This document shows positions 8,116-17,254 of a DNA stretch of 64,000 nt, one piece after another. Source of the DNA: Duganella sp. 1411 (lineage in GTDB: Bacteria > Pseudomonadota > Gammaproteobacteria > Burkholderiales > Burkholderiaceae_D); contig NZ_JAFICD010000002.1 of assembly GCF_017833525.1 (NCBI RefSeq), positions 496,001-560,000 on the forward strand, written 5' to 3'. The notes beneath the pieces are model-generated. The model did no database searches and had not been told where the DNA came from. It saw nothing but the letters and a program-made list of their open reading frames with translations. The position numbers and the translations under genes were made by a program. Positions within the stretch are counted from its first letter, which is position 1, and every line of letters begins with the position of its first letter.

Positions 8116-9184
8116 ACGCTGGCAGGGAGAAGGTGATGGTGGCGCCGGGCAGGCCGCTATCCGGCGCCGGCTGGCCGGCCCAGATACGGCCGCCGTGGGT
8201 CTCGATGATGGAACGGCAGATCGGCAATCCCATGCCCATGCCGTCCTCCTTGGTGCTGTAGAAGGCCTCGAACAGGCGCGGCGCGGCGTCGGCGGCGATG
8301 CCCGGGCCGGAGTCGCTCACGCTCAGTTGCGCGGCGCCGTCGTCGGCCAGCCGCGTGTGCAGCACCAGCAGCGCCCGGCCGGGCGTGCCGGCGGCCATGG
8401 CCTGGGTGGCGTTCATCAGCAGGTTGATGATCACCTGCTGCAGCTGCACGCGGTCGCCGCACACCGGCGGCAACCCGGGCGCCAGGTCCAGGGTCAGCGC
8501 CACGCCATGGGTGTTGAGTTCGCGCCGCACCAGGTCCACGCTCTCCTCGGCCACGGCGTTCAGGTCCAGCACCGCGTGCTGCGGATCGCTGCGGCGCGCC
8601 AGCGCGCGGATGCGCTTGATCACGCCGGTGGCGCGGGCGCTCGCCTCCAGTATGCTGGCGACCGTGGCGCGCGCCTCGGCCAGGTCGGGCTGCGGACGGT
8701 TGATCCAGCGCAGACAGGCCTCGCCGTTGGTGGAGATCGCCGCCAGCGGCTGGTTGACCTCGTGCGCGATGGAGGCCGCCAGTTCGCCCAGCATCGTCAC
8801 CCGGGTGGCGTGCGCCAGCTGCACCCGGGCGCTGTGCAGCGCCTGTTCGCGCGCCAGCAGCGCGTTGGTGGCACTCAGCCCGCGTAGCGTCAGGAACGAG
8901 GTGATGCCGATGGCCAGCAGGCCAACCATCATGCGGCCGGCGGCGGCGCCGGAAAACACCACCGTGTGCGTCAGCAGATAGGACCCGACCGTCAGCGCCA
9001 GGCAGATGCCGGTGACCAGCAGCACGCCGCGCCGCTGCCACACGCTGGCCGACAGCATCACCACCACCACGTACATCACGGCCACCGCCATGTCCAGCGG
9101 CGTGAAGGTGTCCACCGCGAAGATCAACAGCGTCACGCAGATTAACAACCCAGACAACCAGGGAGTGCTCGGTACCCGGAACAT
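8102..9184 (-). CDS. Membrane sensor histidine kinase, partner of the FixJ-type regulator
   Basis: The 360-aa protein has about four N-terminal membrane segments (residues 8-27, 30-48, 53-72, 80-100) with almost no periplasmic domain. These are followed by HisKA (LGELAASIAHEVNQPLAAIS) and HATPase (VIINLLMNATQAM, SVSDSGPGIA, GMGMGLPICRSIIETHGG). The HEVNQPL H-box and GMGLPI G-box are those of the FixL/DctB-like HPK4 group. A membrane-embedded sensor of this form often responds to membrane or redox state, which is family knowledge only. It overlaps the response regulator gene by 14 nt and is divergent from the cytochrome/molybdenum dehydrogenase operon (185-bp gap). Confidence 0.88.
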   Translation of the reverse strand: MFRVPSTPWLSGLLICVTLLIFAVDTFTPLDMAVAVMYVVVVMLSASVWQRRGVLLVTGICLALTVGSYLLTHTVVFSGAAAGRMMVGLLAIGITSFLTLRGLSATNALLAREQALHSARVQLAHATRVTMLGELAASIAHEVNQPLAAISTNGEACLRWINRPQPDLAEARATVASILEASARATGVIKRIRALARRSDPQHAVLDLNAVAEESVDLVRRELNTHGVALTLDLAPGLPPVCGDRVQLQQVIINLLMNATQAMAAGTPGRALLVLHTRLADDGAAQLSVSDSGPGIAADAAPRLFEAFYSTKEDGMGMGLPICRSIIETHGGRIWAGQPAPDSGLPGATITFSLPAYDPD

Positions 9185-9369
9185 GCTGTCCTTGTAGATG
9201 ATGAAATTGGCAATCTTGCCGATTATAGTGGGAATTGGGAGGCCCGCGTCCTGTACTCAAGATAGGTTTTTGTTCTTTTTGCGCCCTGCCCTGCCTTTCG
9301 AAAGGTTACAAGCTAAGAGCCCGGTGGCACATTGGCGGTCGTGACAAATGCCCAACATCGGGAGCGAGC

Positions 9370-10653
9370 ATGAAGAAAACAACACGGAGGTGGGTCGCGG
9401 CCGGCGTTGCCGCGCTGGCCGCCGGCGCGGCCGCGGCGGCGTGGGTGGTGCAACCCGCGCTGGCCCCGGTCGCGCCGCGCGCCGCCGGCCAGTTCGACAC
9501 CGCCAGCGTCGCGCGCGGCGCCCGCATCGTCGCCGTCGGCGATTGCATGGTCTGCCACACGGCCGCCGGCGGCCGGCCGTACGCCGGCGGCCTGCCGCTG
9601 CGCACGCCCTTCGGCACCATCTACACCACCAACATCACGCCGGACACGGCGACCGGCATCGGCAACTGGTCGCTGGAAGCGTTCACCCGCGCGTTGCGGC
9701 GCGGCGTGGCCCGCGACGGCCATCTGCTGTACCCGGCCTTCCCCTACATTCACTACACCCGCCTGACCGACGCCGACATCGGCGACGCCTACGCCTATTT
9801 GATGACGCGCGCGCCGGTACAGGCCAAGGCGCCCGACAACCAACTGGTTTTCCCGCTCGGCTTCCGGCCATTGCTGGCGGGCTGGAACCTGCTGTACCTG
9901 CGCCCCGGGCCGAAGCCGGACGACAGCGCCCGTGGCGCCGAATGGAACCGCGGCCGCTATCTGGTCGATGGCGCCGGCCATTGTGCCTCGTGCCACAGCA
10001 AGCTCGATCCGATCGGCGGCGAGCGCAGCCCCGCCTTCGGGGGCGGCAATATCGACGGCTGGGACGCGCCCGCGCTGACCGCGCTGCTGCGCGCGCCCAA
10101 GCCATGGAGCGCCGAACAACTGGCGCTGTATCTGCGCCATGGCTGGTCGCCGGAACACGGCGCCGCCGCCGGCCCGATGGCGCCCGTCGCCCACAGCCTG
10201 TCGCTGGTGCCGCCCGAAGACGTCAAGGCGATGGCCACCTACCTGATGTCGCTGCAGGATGCGGCCGCGCCCTCCACGCCGCCACCGGCGGCCGGCGCCA
10301 AGGACGGCGCCGACGCCGCCCGCATCCGCCAGGGCGGCACGCTGTTCGCCGGCGCCTGCGCCGGCTGTCACAGCGAGGCCGCGCCGATGATGGTGGCCGG
10401 CGGCCGCCCGCCACTGGGCCTGAGCAGCGCCGTCGCCGGCCCCCGTCCCGACAACCTGATACAAATCGTGCTGGCCGGCGTGCCCTGGTCGGCATCGCGC
10501 TCGGCCACCTTCATGCCGGCGTTCGCGGCCTCGCTCGACGACGCGCAGATCGCCAGCATCGCCGCCTACGTGCGCGCCGACATCGGCAAGCGCGCGCCGT
10601 GGCCGCAACTCGAGCGGCGCGTCACCGAGATTCGCAAGGAGAACCAGCCATGA
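9370..10653 (+). CDS. Tri-haem cytochrome c subunit of a periplasmic dehydrogenase
   Basis: The 427-aa protein has an N-terminal membrane anchor or signal (about 8-30) and three CxxCH haem c sites: Cys59-His63, Cys205-His209 and Cys330-His334. This is the organisation of the cytochrome subunits that take electrons from alcohol and aldehyde dehydrogenases and pass them to the respiratory chain. The start at 9370 (MKKTTRRW) gives a normal signal peptide. An in-frame extension upstream would put Cys-rich non-signal sequence first. The stop overlaps the next start (ATGA), so it is the first gene of a three-gene operon with the [2Fe-2S] and molybdopterin subunits. Confidence 0.88.
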   Translation: MKKTTRRWVAAGVAALAAGAAAAAWVVQPALAPVAPRAAGQFDTASVARGARIVAVGDCMVCHTAAGGRPYAGGLPLRTPFGTIYTTNITPDTATGIGNWSLEAFTRALRRGVARDGHLLYPAFPYIHYTRLTDADIGDAYAYLMTRAPVQAKAPDNQLVFPLGFRPLLAGWNLLYLRPGPKPDDSARGAEWNRGRYLVDGAGHCASCHSKLDPIGGERSPAFGGGNIDGWDAPALTALLRAPKPWSAEQLALYLRHGWSPEHGAAAGPMAPVAHSLSLVPPEDVKAMATYLMSLQDAAAPSTPPPAAGAKDGADAARIRQGGTLFAGACAGCHSEAAPMMVAGGRPPLGLSSAVAGPRPDNLIQIVLAGVPWSASRSATFMPAFAASLDDAQIASIAAYVRADIGKRAPWPQLERRVTEIRKENQP

Positions 10654-11147
10654 GCACCCTCACCGTCAACGGCGTCACCCACACGCTCGACATCGATCCC
10701 TCCACGCCGCTGCTGTACGCGCTGCGCAACCAGCTGGAACTGAACGGCGCCAAATTCGGCTGCGGCCTTGGCCAGTGCGGCGCCTGCACCGTGCTGCTGG
10801 ACGACCAGCCGGTGTTCGGCTGCCTGACCCCGGTGGCCGCCTGCGAAGGACGGCGCGTGCGCACCATCGAAAGCCTGGGCGACGCCGCCCATCCCGGGCC
10901 GCTGCAGGCGTCCTTCATCAAGCATCAGGCGGCGCAATGCGGCTACTGCATCGCCGGCATGGTGATGCGCGCGCAAGCCCTGCTCGAGCAGAATCCGCAG
11001 CCCAGCACCGCGCAGATCCGCGCCCACATGGAACCGAACCTGTGCCGCTGCGGCACGCACATGCGCATCCTCGCCGCCATCGGCGAAGTGGCGGCCGCGC
11101 GCCGGGTCGCCCCCTTGGAGCGCAAGGCGCCGGGAGCCAAGCCATGA
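10650..11147 (+). CDS. [2Fe-2S] subunit of molybdenum hydroxylase (IorA/CoxS-like)
   Basis: The 165-aa protein is the usual size of small xanthine-oxidase-family iron-sulphur subunits. The plant-type cluster ligands are Cys38, Cys43, Cys46 and Cys58 (GCGLGQCGACTVLL). The second cluster domain has QCGYC and a CRCG pair (about residues 97-135). It carries electrons from the molybdenum centre to the cytochrome subunit. It has no signal peptide of its own, so it is probably exported bound to the Tat-type large subunit. It overlaps both neighbours by ATGA, which implies one transcript and fixed stoichiometry. Confidence 0.92.
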   Translation: MSTLTVNGVTHTLDIDPSTPLLYALRNQLELNGAKFGCGLGQCGACTVLLDDQPVFGCLTPVAACEGRRVRTIESLGDAAHPGPLQASFIKHQAAQCGYCIAGMVMRAQALLEQNPQPSTAQIRAHMEPNLCRCGTHMRILAAIGEVAAARRVAPLERKAPGAKP

Positions 11148-13393
11148 CGGCCCGCCCGGCCGCATCCGGCACCATCGACCCGCTGCGCCGCGCCACGCTG
11201 CGCGCCGGCGCCCTGGTGCTGGGATTCTCGCTGCTGCCACGGCCCGCGCGCGCCGAATTCAACGCCATGGGCGTGCCGCCGGTGGCCAACCAGGCGCTGG
11301 CCGGCAGCCTGAAAAGAACGCCGATGCTGGACGCCTGGATCAGGATCGCCGCCGACGGCAGGGTCACCGTTTTCACCGGCAAGGTCGAACTGGGCACCGG
11401 CGTGCGCACCGCGCTGCTGCAGATCGCCGCCGAACAGCTGGACGTGGCGCCGGCCGCGATCGACTTCATCACCGGCGACACCGGCCGCACGCCCAACGAA
11501 GGCTACACCGCCGGCAGCCACACCATCGCCGACAGCGGCACCGCCCTGCTGCACGCCGCCGCCCAGGTGCGCGCGCTGGTGGTGCAAGGCGCGGCGGCGC
11601 AATGGAAAGTGGCGCCGGATATCCTCTCAACCCGTGCCGGCACGGTCATCGCGCCGGACGGACGCAACATGCACTACGGCCTGGCGCTGCGCGGCGTCGA
11701 CCTGCACCGCGCAGCGCGGGTCAAGTCGCCGCTGAAGGACGCCGGCGCCTACACCGTGATCGGCGCCTCGCTGCCGCGCGTCGACATCCCGGCCAAGCTG
11801 ACCGGCGGCGCCAGCTACGTGCAGGACATGCGCCTGCCGCACATGGTGCACGCGCGCGTGGTGCGTCCGCCGGCCTATGGCGCGCGCCTGCTGTCGGCCG
11901 ACGTCAAGGCCGCGCAGCGCATGGCGGGCGTGCTCAAGGTGCTGGTCGACGGCGACTACCTGGCCGTCGTCGCCGCCGACGAATGGCAGGCGATCCTGGC
12001 GATGCGCGTGCTGTCGGCTGGCGCCAAATGGTCCAGGGGCGCGGCGCTGCCGGCCGCCGACACCATCCACGCCACCTTGCGCGCGCTGCCGGCGCAGGAC
12101 ATCGTGGTCGACGACCGGCGCGCGCCCCGCTCCGCCGCCGTCACCACCATCAAAAACCGCTACACCAAACAATATGTGCTGCACGGCTCGATAGGCCCGT
12201 CATGCTCGGTGGCGCTGCTGGACGGCGGCCGGCTGACGGTGTGGACGCACACACAGGGCGTCTACCCGCTGCGCGCGGCCATCGCCGAAATGCTGTCCAT
12301 GCCGCCCGACGCGGTGCGCTGCATCCACACCGAGAGCGCCGGCTGCTACGGCCAGAATGGCGCCGACGACGTCGCGGCCGACGCCGCGCTGATAGCACGC
12401 GCCATGCCCGGCCGGCCGGTGCGGGTGCAGCTGATGCGCGACCAGGAAAACCAGTGGGAGCCGTACGCTCCGGCCATGAACACGGAGGTCAGCGCGTCGC
12501 TCGACGCCGGCGGCAGGATCTGCGACTGGCACTACGAATTGTGGAGCGGTTCGCACAACGAGCGCCCGGGCAACGCCGGCAAGCTGATACCGGCGCAACT
12601 GCTGGCCAAGCCGTTCACGCCCAGCCCCTCGCTGCCGATGCCGATGCCCGAGGGTGGCGGCGACCGCAACGCCGTGCCGCTGTACGCGTTCGCCAACTCG
12701 AAGGTGATCAATCATTTCCTGCCCGTGACGCCGCTGCGCACCTCGGCCATGCGCTCTCTGGGCGCCCACATCAACCTGTTCGCCATCGAGGGCATGATGG
12801 ACGAACTGGCGGCGGCGGCCCGCGCCGATCCGGTCGAGTTCCGGCTGCGCCATCTGGAGGACTCGCGCGCGCGCGACGTGATCCGCGCCGCCGCGTCGAA
12901 ATTCGGGTGGGAACGGCGCGAGCGCCAGCGCCGCCGCGACCATGGCTTCGGCTTCGCCTTCGGCCAGTACAAGAACCTGATGGCGTATGTCGCGCTGGCG
13001 GTCGAGATCCGCGTCGAGCGCAGCACCGGCGGCGTCCATATCGTGCGGGTGGCGGCGGCGGTCGATTGCGGCCAGGGCGTGAACCCCGACGGCATCCGCA
13101 ACCAGATCGAGGGCGGCATCCTGCAGTCGGCCAGCTGGACGCTGTACGAACGGCTGCAGTTCGGGCCGGACGGCATCGCCAGCATCGACTGGGCCAGCTA
13201 TCCGATCATGCGCTACTCGAACGTGCCGGCCAAGGTCGAGGTGGTGCTGATCGACCGCCCGGGCGCGCCCTTCCTGGGCGTGGCCGAAGCGGCCCAGGGG
13301 CCGATGGCGGGCGCGCTGGGCAACGCGCTGGCCGACGCCACCGGCAAACGCTGGCACGATCTGCCGCTGGCGGGACCGCACTTGATGGCGTGA
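11144..13393 (+). CDS. Molybdopterin-binding subunit of aldehyde/isoquinoline-type dehydrogenase
   Basis: The 749-aa protein belongs to the IorB-like branch of the xanthine oxidase family. It has an N-terminal twin-Arg stretch with a hydrophobic segment (PLRRATLRAGALVLGFSLL), then substrate/cofactor motifs GKVELGTGVRTAL, AGSHTIADSG and the dimer of aldehyde-oxidase domains. Near the end GVAEAAQGP holds the Glu that acts as catalytic base in this family. Together with the 2Fe-2S and three-haem cytochrome subunits it forms a periplasmic, membrane-linked hydroxylase that oxidises aldehydes or N-heterocycles. The exact substrate cannot be read from the sequence. ATGA coupling to the preceding gene fixes the start. 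Confidence 0.88.
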   Translation: MTARPAASGTIDPLRRATLRAGALVLGFSLLPRPARAEFNAMGVPPVANQALAGSLKRTPMLDAWIRIAADGRVTVFTGKVELGTGVRTALLQIAAEQLDVAPAAIDFITGDTGRTPNEGYTAGSHTIADSGTALLHAAAQVRALVVQGAAAQWKVAPDILSTRAGTVIAPDGRNMHYGLALRGVDLHRAARVKSPLKDAGAYTVIGASLPRVDIPAKLTGGASYVQDMRLPHMVHARVVRPPAYGARLLSADVKAAQRMAGVLKVLVDGDYLAVVAADEWQAILAMRVLSAGAKWSRGAALPAADTIHATLRALPAQDIVVDDRRAPRSAAVTTIKNRYTKQYVLHGSIGPSCSVALLDGGRLTVWTHTQGVYPLRAAIAEMLSMPPDAVRCIHTESAGCYGQNGADDVAADAALIARAMPGRPVRVQLMRDQENQWEPYAPAMNTEVSASLDAGGRICDWHYELWSGSHNERPGNAGKLIPAQLLAKPFTPSPSLPMPMPEGGGDRNAVPLYAFANSKVINHFLPVTPLRTSAMRSLGAHINLFAIEGMMDELAAAARADPVEFRLRHLEDSRARDVIRAAASKFGWERRERQRRRDHGFGFAFGQYKNLMAYVALAVEIRVERSTGGVHIVRVAAAVDCGQGVNPDGIRNQIEGGILQSASWTLYERLQFGPDGIASIDWASYPIMRYSNVPAKVEVVLIDRPGAPFLGVAEAAQGPMAGALGNALADATGKRWHDLPLAGPHLMA

Positions 13394-13411
13394 GCGGCGG
13401 CGCCCTGCGCG

Positions 13412-16400
13412 CTATTCGGCCGGCCCGCGCAGCAGCGCGTCCAGCGTCGCCAGGTCGACCGGTTTGGTCAGATGGCCGTCGAAGCCCGCTTCCGCCGCGC
13501 GGCGGCGGGCGGCGTCCTGGCCGTAGCCGGTGACGGCGATCAGCCGCAACGGCCGCTGGCCGGCCTGCTGGCGCAGACGCTGCGCCAGCTCGTAGCCATC
13601 CATGCCGGGCAGGCCGATATCGAGCAGGCAGACGTCCGGGCGCAGCGCCCCCTCGCGCTCGAGCGCCTGCGGGGCGCCGAACATCACGTGCACCGTGTGC
13701 CCCATCAACTCCAGCGCCTCGCCCACGGCCAGCGCCGCGTCCTCGTTGTCGTCGACCACCATCACCGTGCGCCCGGAACCGTTCGGCCGCGGCGCCGGAG
13801 CGTGGGCCGCCGGCGCCGGCGGCGACGCGCGCAGCGGCGCGAACACCTGATCCAGCGCCGGCATGCGGATCGTGAAGGTGCTGCCCAGGCCTTCGCCGTC
13901 GCTGCGCGCGCTGATGCTGCCGCCGTGTAGCGCCATCATGCTCTTGGCGATCGTCAGGCCCAATCCCAGGCCGCCGCGCGATCGGCTCAGCGCCTGCCGC
14001 TCCTGCACGAACAGGTCGAAGATCGACGCCAGCATGTCCGGGGCGATGCCGATGCCGTTGTCGCGCACGGCCACCACCGCGTGGCCGTTCTCGCGCCAGG
14101 CGCGCAGGCCCAGGCGGCCCTGCGGCTCGGTGTACTTGGCGGCGTTGGTCAGCAGGTTGGCCAGCACCTGCGCGCAGCGTCCGGGGTCGGCCATCACCGC
14201 CAGGCCGGACGACGGCACGTCAAGCTCGAGCACATGGCGCTTCTCCTCGATCAACGGGCTGGCCGTCTCGATCGCGCGCGCCACCACCTCGGCGATCTCC
14301 ACCGACTGGCGCCGCAACTGGATCTTGCCCTCGGCCACGCGCGAGACGTCCAGCAGGTCGTCGACCAGCGCCACCAGGTGCCTGGTCTGGCGCTCGATGA
14401 CCTCGCGTTCCTTGAGCGCGTGCTGGTCGCCGCGCAGGCGCATCAGCTGCAGCGCCGTGACGATGGGCGCCAGCGGATTGCGCAATTCGTGGCCGAGCAT
14501 CGCAAGGAATTCATCCTTGGCGCGGTTGGCGGCGTCCGCCGCGCGCTTGGCGTTGGCCAGTTCGGTCACCTCGAAGGCGACGACGGCCACGCCATCGGTC
14601 CGGCCATCGTCGTCCAGCAAGGGCTGATAGACGAAATCGAAACAGCAGTCCGACATTTGCTCGTCATGGCCGCGCCGGAACCGCACCGGCACCGAGCGGC
14701 CGACGTAGGGCTGTCCGCTGGCCAGCACGCCGTCGAGCAGTTCGAAGATGCCCTGCCCCTCCAGTTCCGGGAAGGCCTGCCGCAGCGGCACACCGACCAT
14801 CGCGCGCGGCCCCGACATCTCCTGGTAGCTGGCGTTGGCCTGTTCGAACACAAGCTCCGGGCCGCGCAGGATGGCGATCGCCACCGGCGCCTGGCTGAAG
14901 ATGCTTTGCGTGCGCCGCGCCACGGCCACCTCCACCATCCGGTTTTGCCGGCGCAGGCGCAGCACCTCGATGCGCGCGGACAGCTCGCGGCTCGAGAACG
15001 GCTTGACCAGATAATCGTCGGCGCCGGCCCGCAAACCTTCGAGGCGTGCCTCCTCCCCGGCCCGCGCCGACAGCAGCATGACCGGGATGTCGCGCGTGGC
15101 CGGATCGTCGCGCAGCGCCGCCAGCAGGCCGAATCCGTCCAGCTCCGGCATCATCACGTCGGACAGGATGATGTCGGGCAGGCGGCGCCGCACCGCCGCC
15201 AGCGCCTCGCGGCCGTTGTCGCAGGTGTTGACCTCCCAATCGTCGCCCAGCAGCCGCCGCAGATATTCGCGCATGTCGGCGTTGTCGTCGGCGATCAGCA
15301 GGCGTCCATGGCGCACGCCCGGCCCGTGGCCGGCGTCGAACGGCGCCTCGGCCGGCTGTACCCAGCCTTCCGCCTCGGCCACGTACGACTGCACCGCCGT
15401 CGGCCGCCACGGCTCCAGCGCCTGCTCGCGCACGTGGGCGGGGTCCAGGTGCGCGCTGCCGAGCGGGATCTCGACGGCGAACACGGTGCCGCGTCCCGGC
15501 TCGCTGTCGACGCCGATCGCGCCGCCGTGCAGCGCCACCAGGTCGTGCACCAGCGCCAGCCCGATGCCCGAGCCCTCGTGCGTGCGCGAGCGCGCGCCCT
15601 CGACCCGGTGGAACCGTTCGAACAGAAGCGGCACCTGGTCGGCGGGAATGCCGGTGCCGCTGTCGGACACCGTCAGCCGCGCACGCGCGCCGTCCACGCG
15701 CAGGGCGATGGCGATCGTGCCTTCGAAGGTGAACTTGAAGGCGTTCGACAGCAGGTTGAGGACTATCCGCTCCCACAACCCGGGATCGACATACACGGGC
15801 GACGGCAGCGGCGGACAATCGACCACCAGGCGCATGCCGGCGCCCTCGATGGCCGAACGGAAGCTGCTGGCCAGATCTGCGGTCAGCGCCGCCAGGTCGG
15901 TGGGCGCGAAGCTGGCCTGCGCGCGGCCGGCCTGCACGCGCGAGAACTCCAGCAGCGTGTTGACCAGCTTTTGCAGCCGCAGGCCGTTGCGGCGCATCAG
16001 CTCCACGCGCGTGCGCTGCCGCGCCGGCAAGGGCTCGGCGGCGTCGCGCAACGCGTCCTCCATCGGCCCCAGCAACAAGGTCAGCGGCGTGCGGAATTCG
16101 TGGCTGACATTGCTGAAGAACTGCGTCTTGGCGCGATCGAGCTCGGTCAGCATCTCGGCGTGCATACGCTCCTCCTCGGCGGCGCGGGCCTGCCGGATCG
16201 CGTTGCCGGTCTGGATCGCGACCAGCTCCAGGAAGCGCCGGTAATCGGCGTCGAGGCGGCGCGCGGCGCTCACGCCCAGCACCAGCGCGCCGGCGCCGTG
16301 CTGGCCGCCGGCCCCGGCCAGCGGCAACACCAGGGCCTCGCGGATCGGCTGGTTGGCCAGGCCGGCCGGCAGGCAGGACGCCGGCGCCCGCGCCAGGCCC

Positions 16401-17149
16401 ACCACGCGGGTCGCCGAATCGGCGATGACCTGGTCGACCGGGAACAGCTCGCGCGGGATGTCGGCGTGCGTGGCCTGCGCCAGCGTGGCCCCGCCCCCGC
16501 CGCCATCCCGGGCCAGGTACAGCTGCGCGAACGGCAGGTCGTCCGGATTGGCGGCGATACTCGCCATCGCCGCCGCGCAGGCGCCCTGCACGGTTTTCTC
16601 CTGCAGCGTGCGGGTGCTCATGTCGGACAGGGTGCGCAGGCGGCGCGCGTTCAGGTGCTTGGCGGTGACGTCCAGGTTGGGACAGAACAGCCCCGCCACA
16701 TTGCCCGATTCGTCGCGCACGGGGCTATACGAAAAGGAGTAGAAGGTCTCCTCCAGAAAATCGCCACGGCTCATGAACAGGCGCACGTCGTCGGCCAGGG
16801 TGGCCTCGCCGTGGGCGAACACGCGGTCGGCCAGCGGGCCGCAGATATCCCAGATCTCGGCCCACACCTCGGCCGCCGGACGTCCCAGCGCCCACGGGTG
16901 CTTGGCCATGCTCAGCACCCCGATATAGGCGTCGTTGTACAGGAAGGTGGCCTGCTCGCCCCAGCCCACCCACATCGGCTGGCGGGAACTGAGCATCAGG
17001 CTGACGACGGTCTTCAGGCTTTGCGGCCAGTCCTCGATCGCCCCCAGCGGCGTGGCCGCCCAGTCAAAAGCCAGAATCTGTGCACCCAAGTCCCCCGGCG
17101 CGGTGAGAAAGCGCGGAGCCGGCACCTGGGGCAATGCCGGTGGGTTCAT
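13412..17149 (-). CDS. Large hybrid kinase with two kinase cores and two receivers
   Basis: The 1245-aa soluble protein has the order: PAS-like (about 25-165), GAF-like (180-325), HisKA 1 with His350 (FSNVSHEFRTPLTLLLGP), HATPase 1 (455-565), receiver 1 with Asp664, PAS (750-865), HisKA 2 with His887 (LAMLGHELRNPLAP), HATPase 2 (985-1098) and receiver 2 with Asp1177. All four phospho-sites and both ATP-binding G-boxes are intact, so a four-site internal relay is possible. There is no output or Hpt domain, so phosphate must leave through an external Hpt or receiver. It is a single gene, convergent with the dehydrogenase operon (18-bp gap). Confidence 0.9.
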   Translation of the reverse strand: MNPPALPQVPAPRFLTAPGDLGAQILAFDWAATPLGAIEDWPQSLKTVVSLMLSSRQPMWVGWGEQATFLYNDAYIGVLSMAKHPWALGRPAAEVWAEIWDICGPLADRVFAHGEATLADDVRLFMSRGDFLEETFYSFSYSPVRDESGNVAGLFCPNLDVTAKHLNARRLRTLSDMSTRTLQEKTVQGACAAAMASIAANPDDLPFAQLYLARDGGGGGATLAQATHADIPRELFPVDQVIADSATRVVGLARAPASCLPAGLANQPIREALVLPLAGAGGQHGAGALVLGVSAARRLDADYRRFLELVAIQTGNAIRQARAAEEERMHAEMLTELDRAKTQFFSNVSHEFRTPLTLLLGPMEDALRDAAEPLPARQRTRVELMRRNGLRLQKLVNTLLEFSRVQAGRAQASFAPTDLAALTADLASSFRSAIEGAGMRLVVDCPPLPSPVYVDPGLWERIVLNLLSNAFKFTFEGTIAIALRVDGARARLTVSDSGTGIPADQVPLLFERFHRVEGARSRTHEGSGIGLALVHDLVALHGGAIGVDSEPGRGTVFAVEIPLGSAHLDPAHVREQALEPWRPTAVQSYVAEAEGWVQPAEAPFDAGHGPGVRHGRLLIADDNADMREYLRRLLGDDWEVNTCDNGREALAAVRRRLPDIILSDVMMPELDGFGLLAALRDDPATRDIPVMLLSARAGEEARLEGLRAGADDYLVKPFSSRELSARIEVLRLRRQNRMVEVAVARRTQSIFSQAPVAIAILRGPELVFEQANASYQEMSGPRAMVGVPLRQAFPELEGQGIFELLDGVLASGQPYVGRSVPVRFRRGHDEQMSDCCFDFVYQPLLDDDGRTDGVAVVAFEVTELANAKRAADAANRAKDEFLAMLGHELRNPLAPIVTALQLMRLRGDQHALKEREVIERQTRHLVALVDDLLDVSRVAEGKIQLRRQSVEIAEVVARAIETASPLIEEKRHVLELDVPSSGLAVMADPGRCAQVLANLLTNAAKYTEPQGRLGLRAWRENGHAVVAVRDNGIGIAPDMLASIFDLFVQERQALSRSRGGLGLGLTIAKSMMALHGGSISARSDGEGLGSTFTIRMPALDQVFAPLRASPPAPAAHAPAPRPNGSGRTVMVVDDNEDAALAVGEALELMGHTVHVMFGAPQALEREGALRPDVCLLDIGLPGMDGYELAQRLRQQAGQRPLRLIAVTGYGQDAARRRAAEAGFDGHLTKPVDLATLDALLRGPAE

Positions 17150-17254
17150 GAAAGCCTCATTTAATTACATAAAAACAATATTACGAGCGTATCATTTTTA
17201 ATGTAATCACGGAGTCTGATTGAAACCGCGCCGGCGGCGGCCCCGATCGCGCCC

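Noticed and set aside
14081..17164. Very long open frame on the plus strand opposite the 1245-aa kinase, and similar ones opposite most other large genes (for example 1003-2589, 17300-19615, 35656-37272).
   Set aside because: They are shadows of GC-rich codon use on the other strand. Their composition is extreme (Arg/Ala/His/Gln-rich), they show no domain motif, and they lie antisense to well-supported genes.
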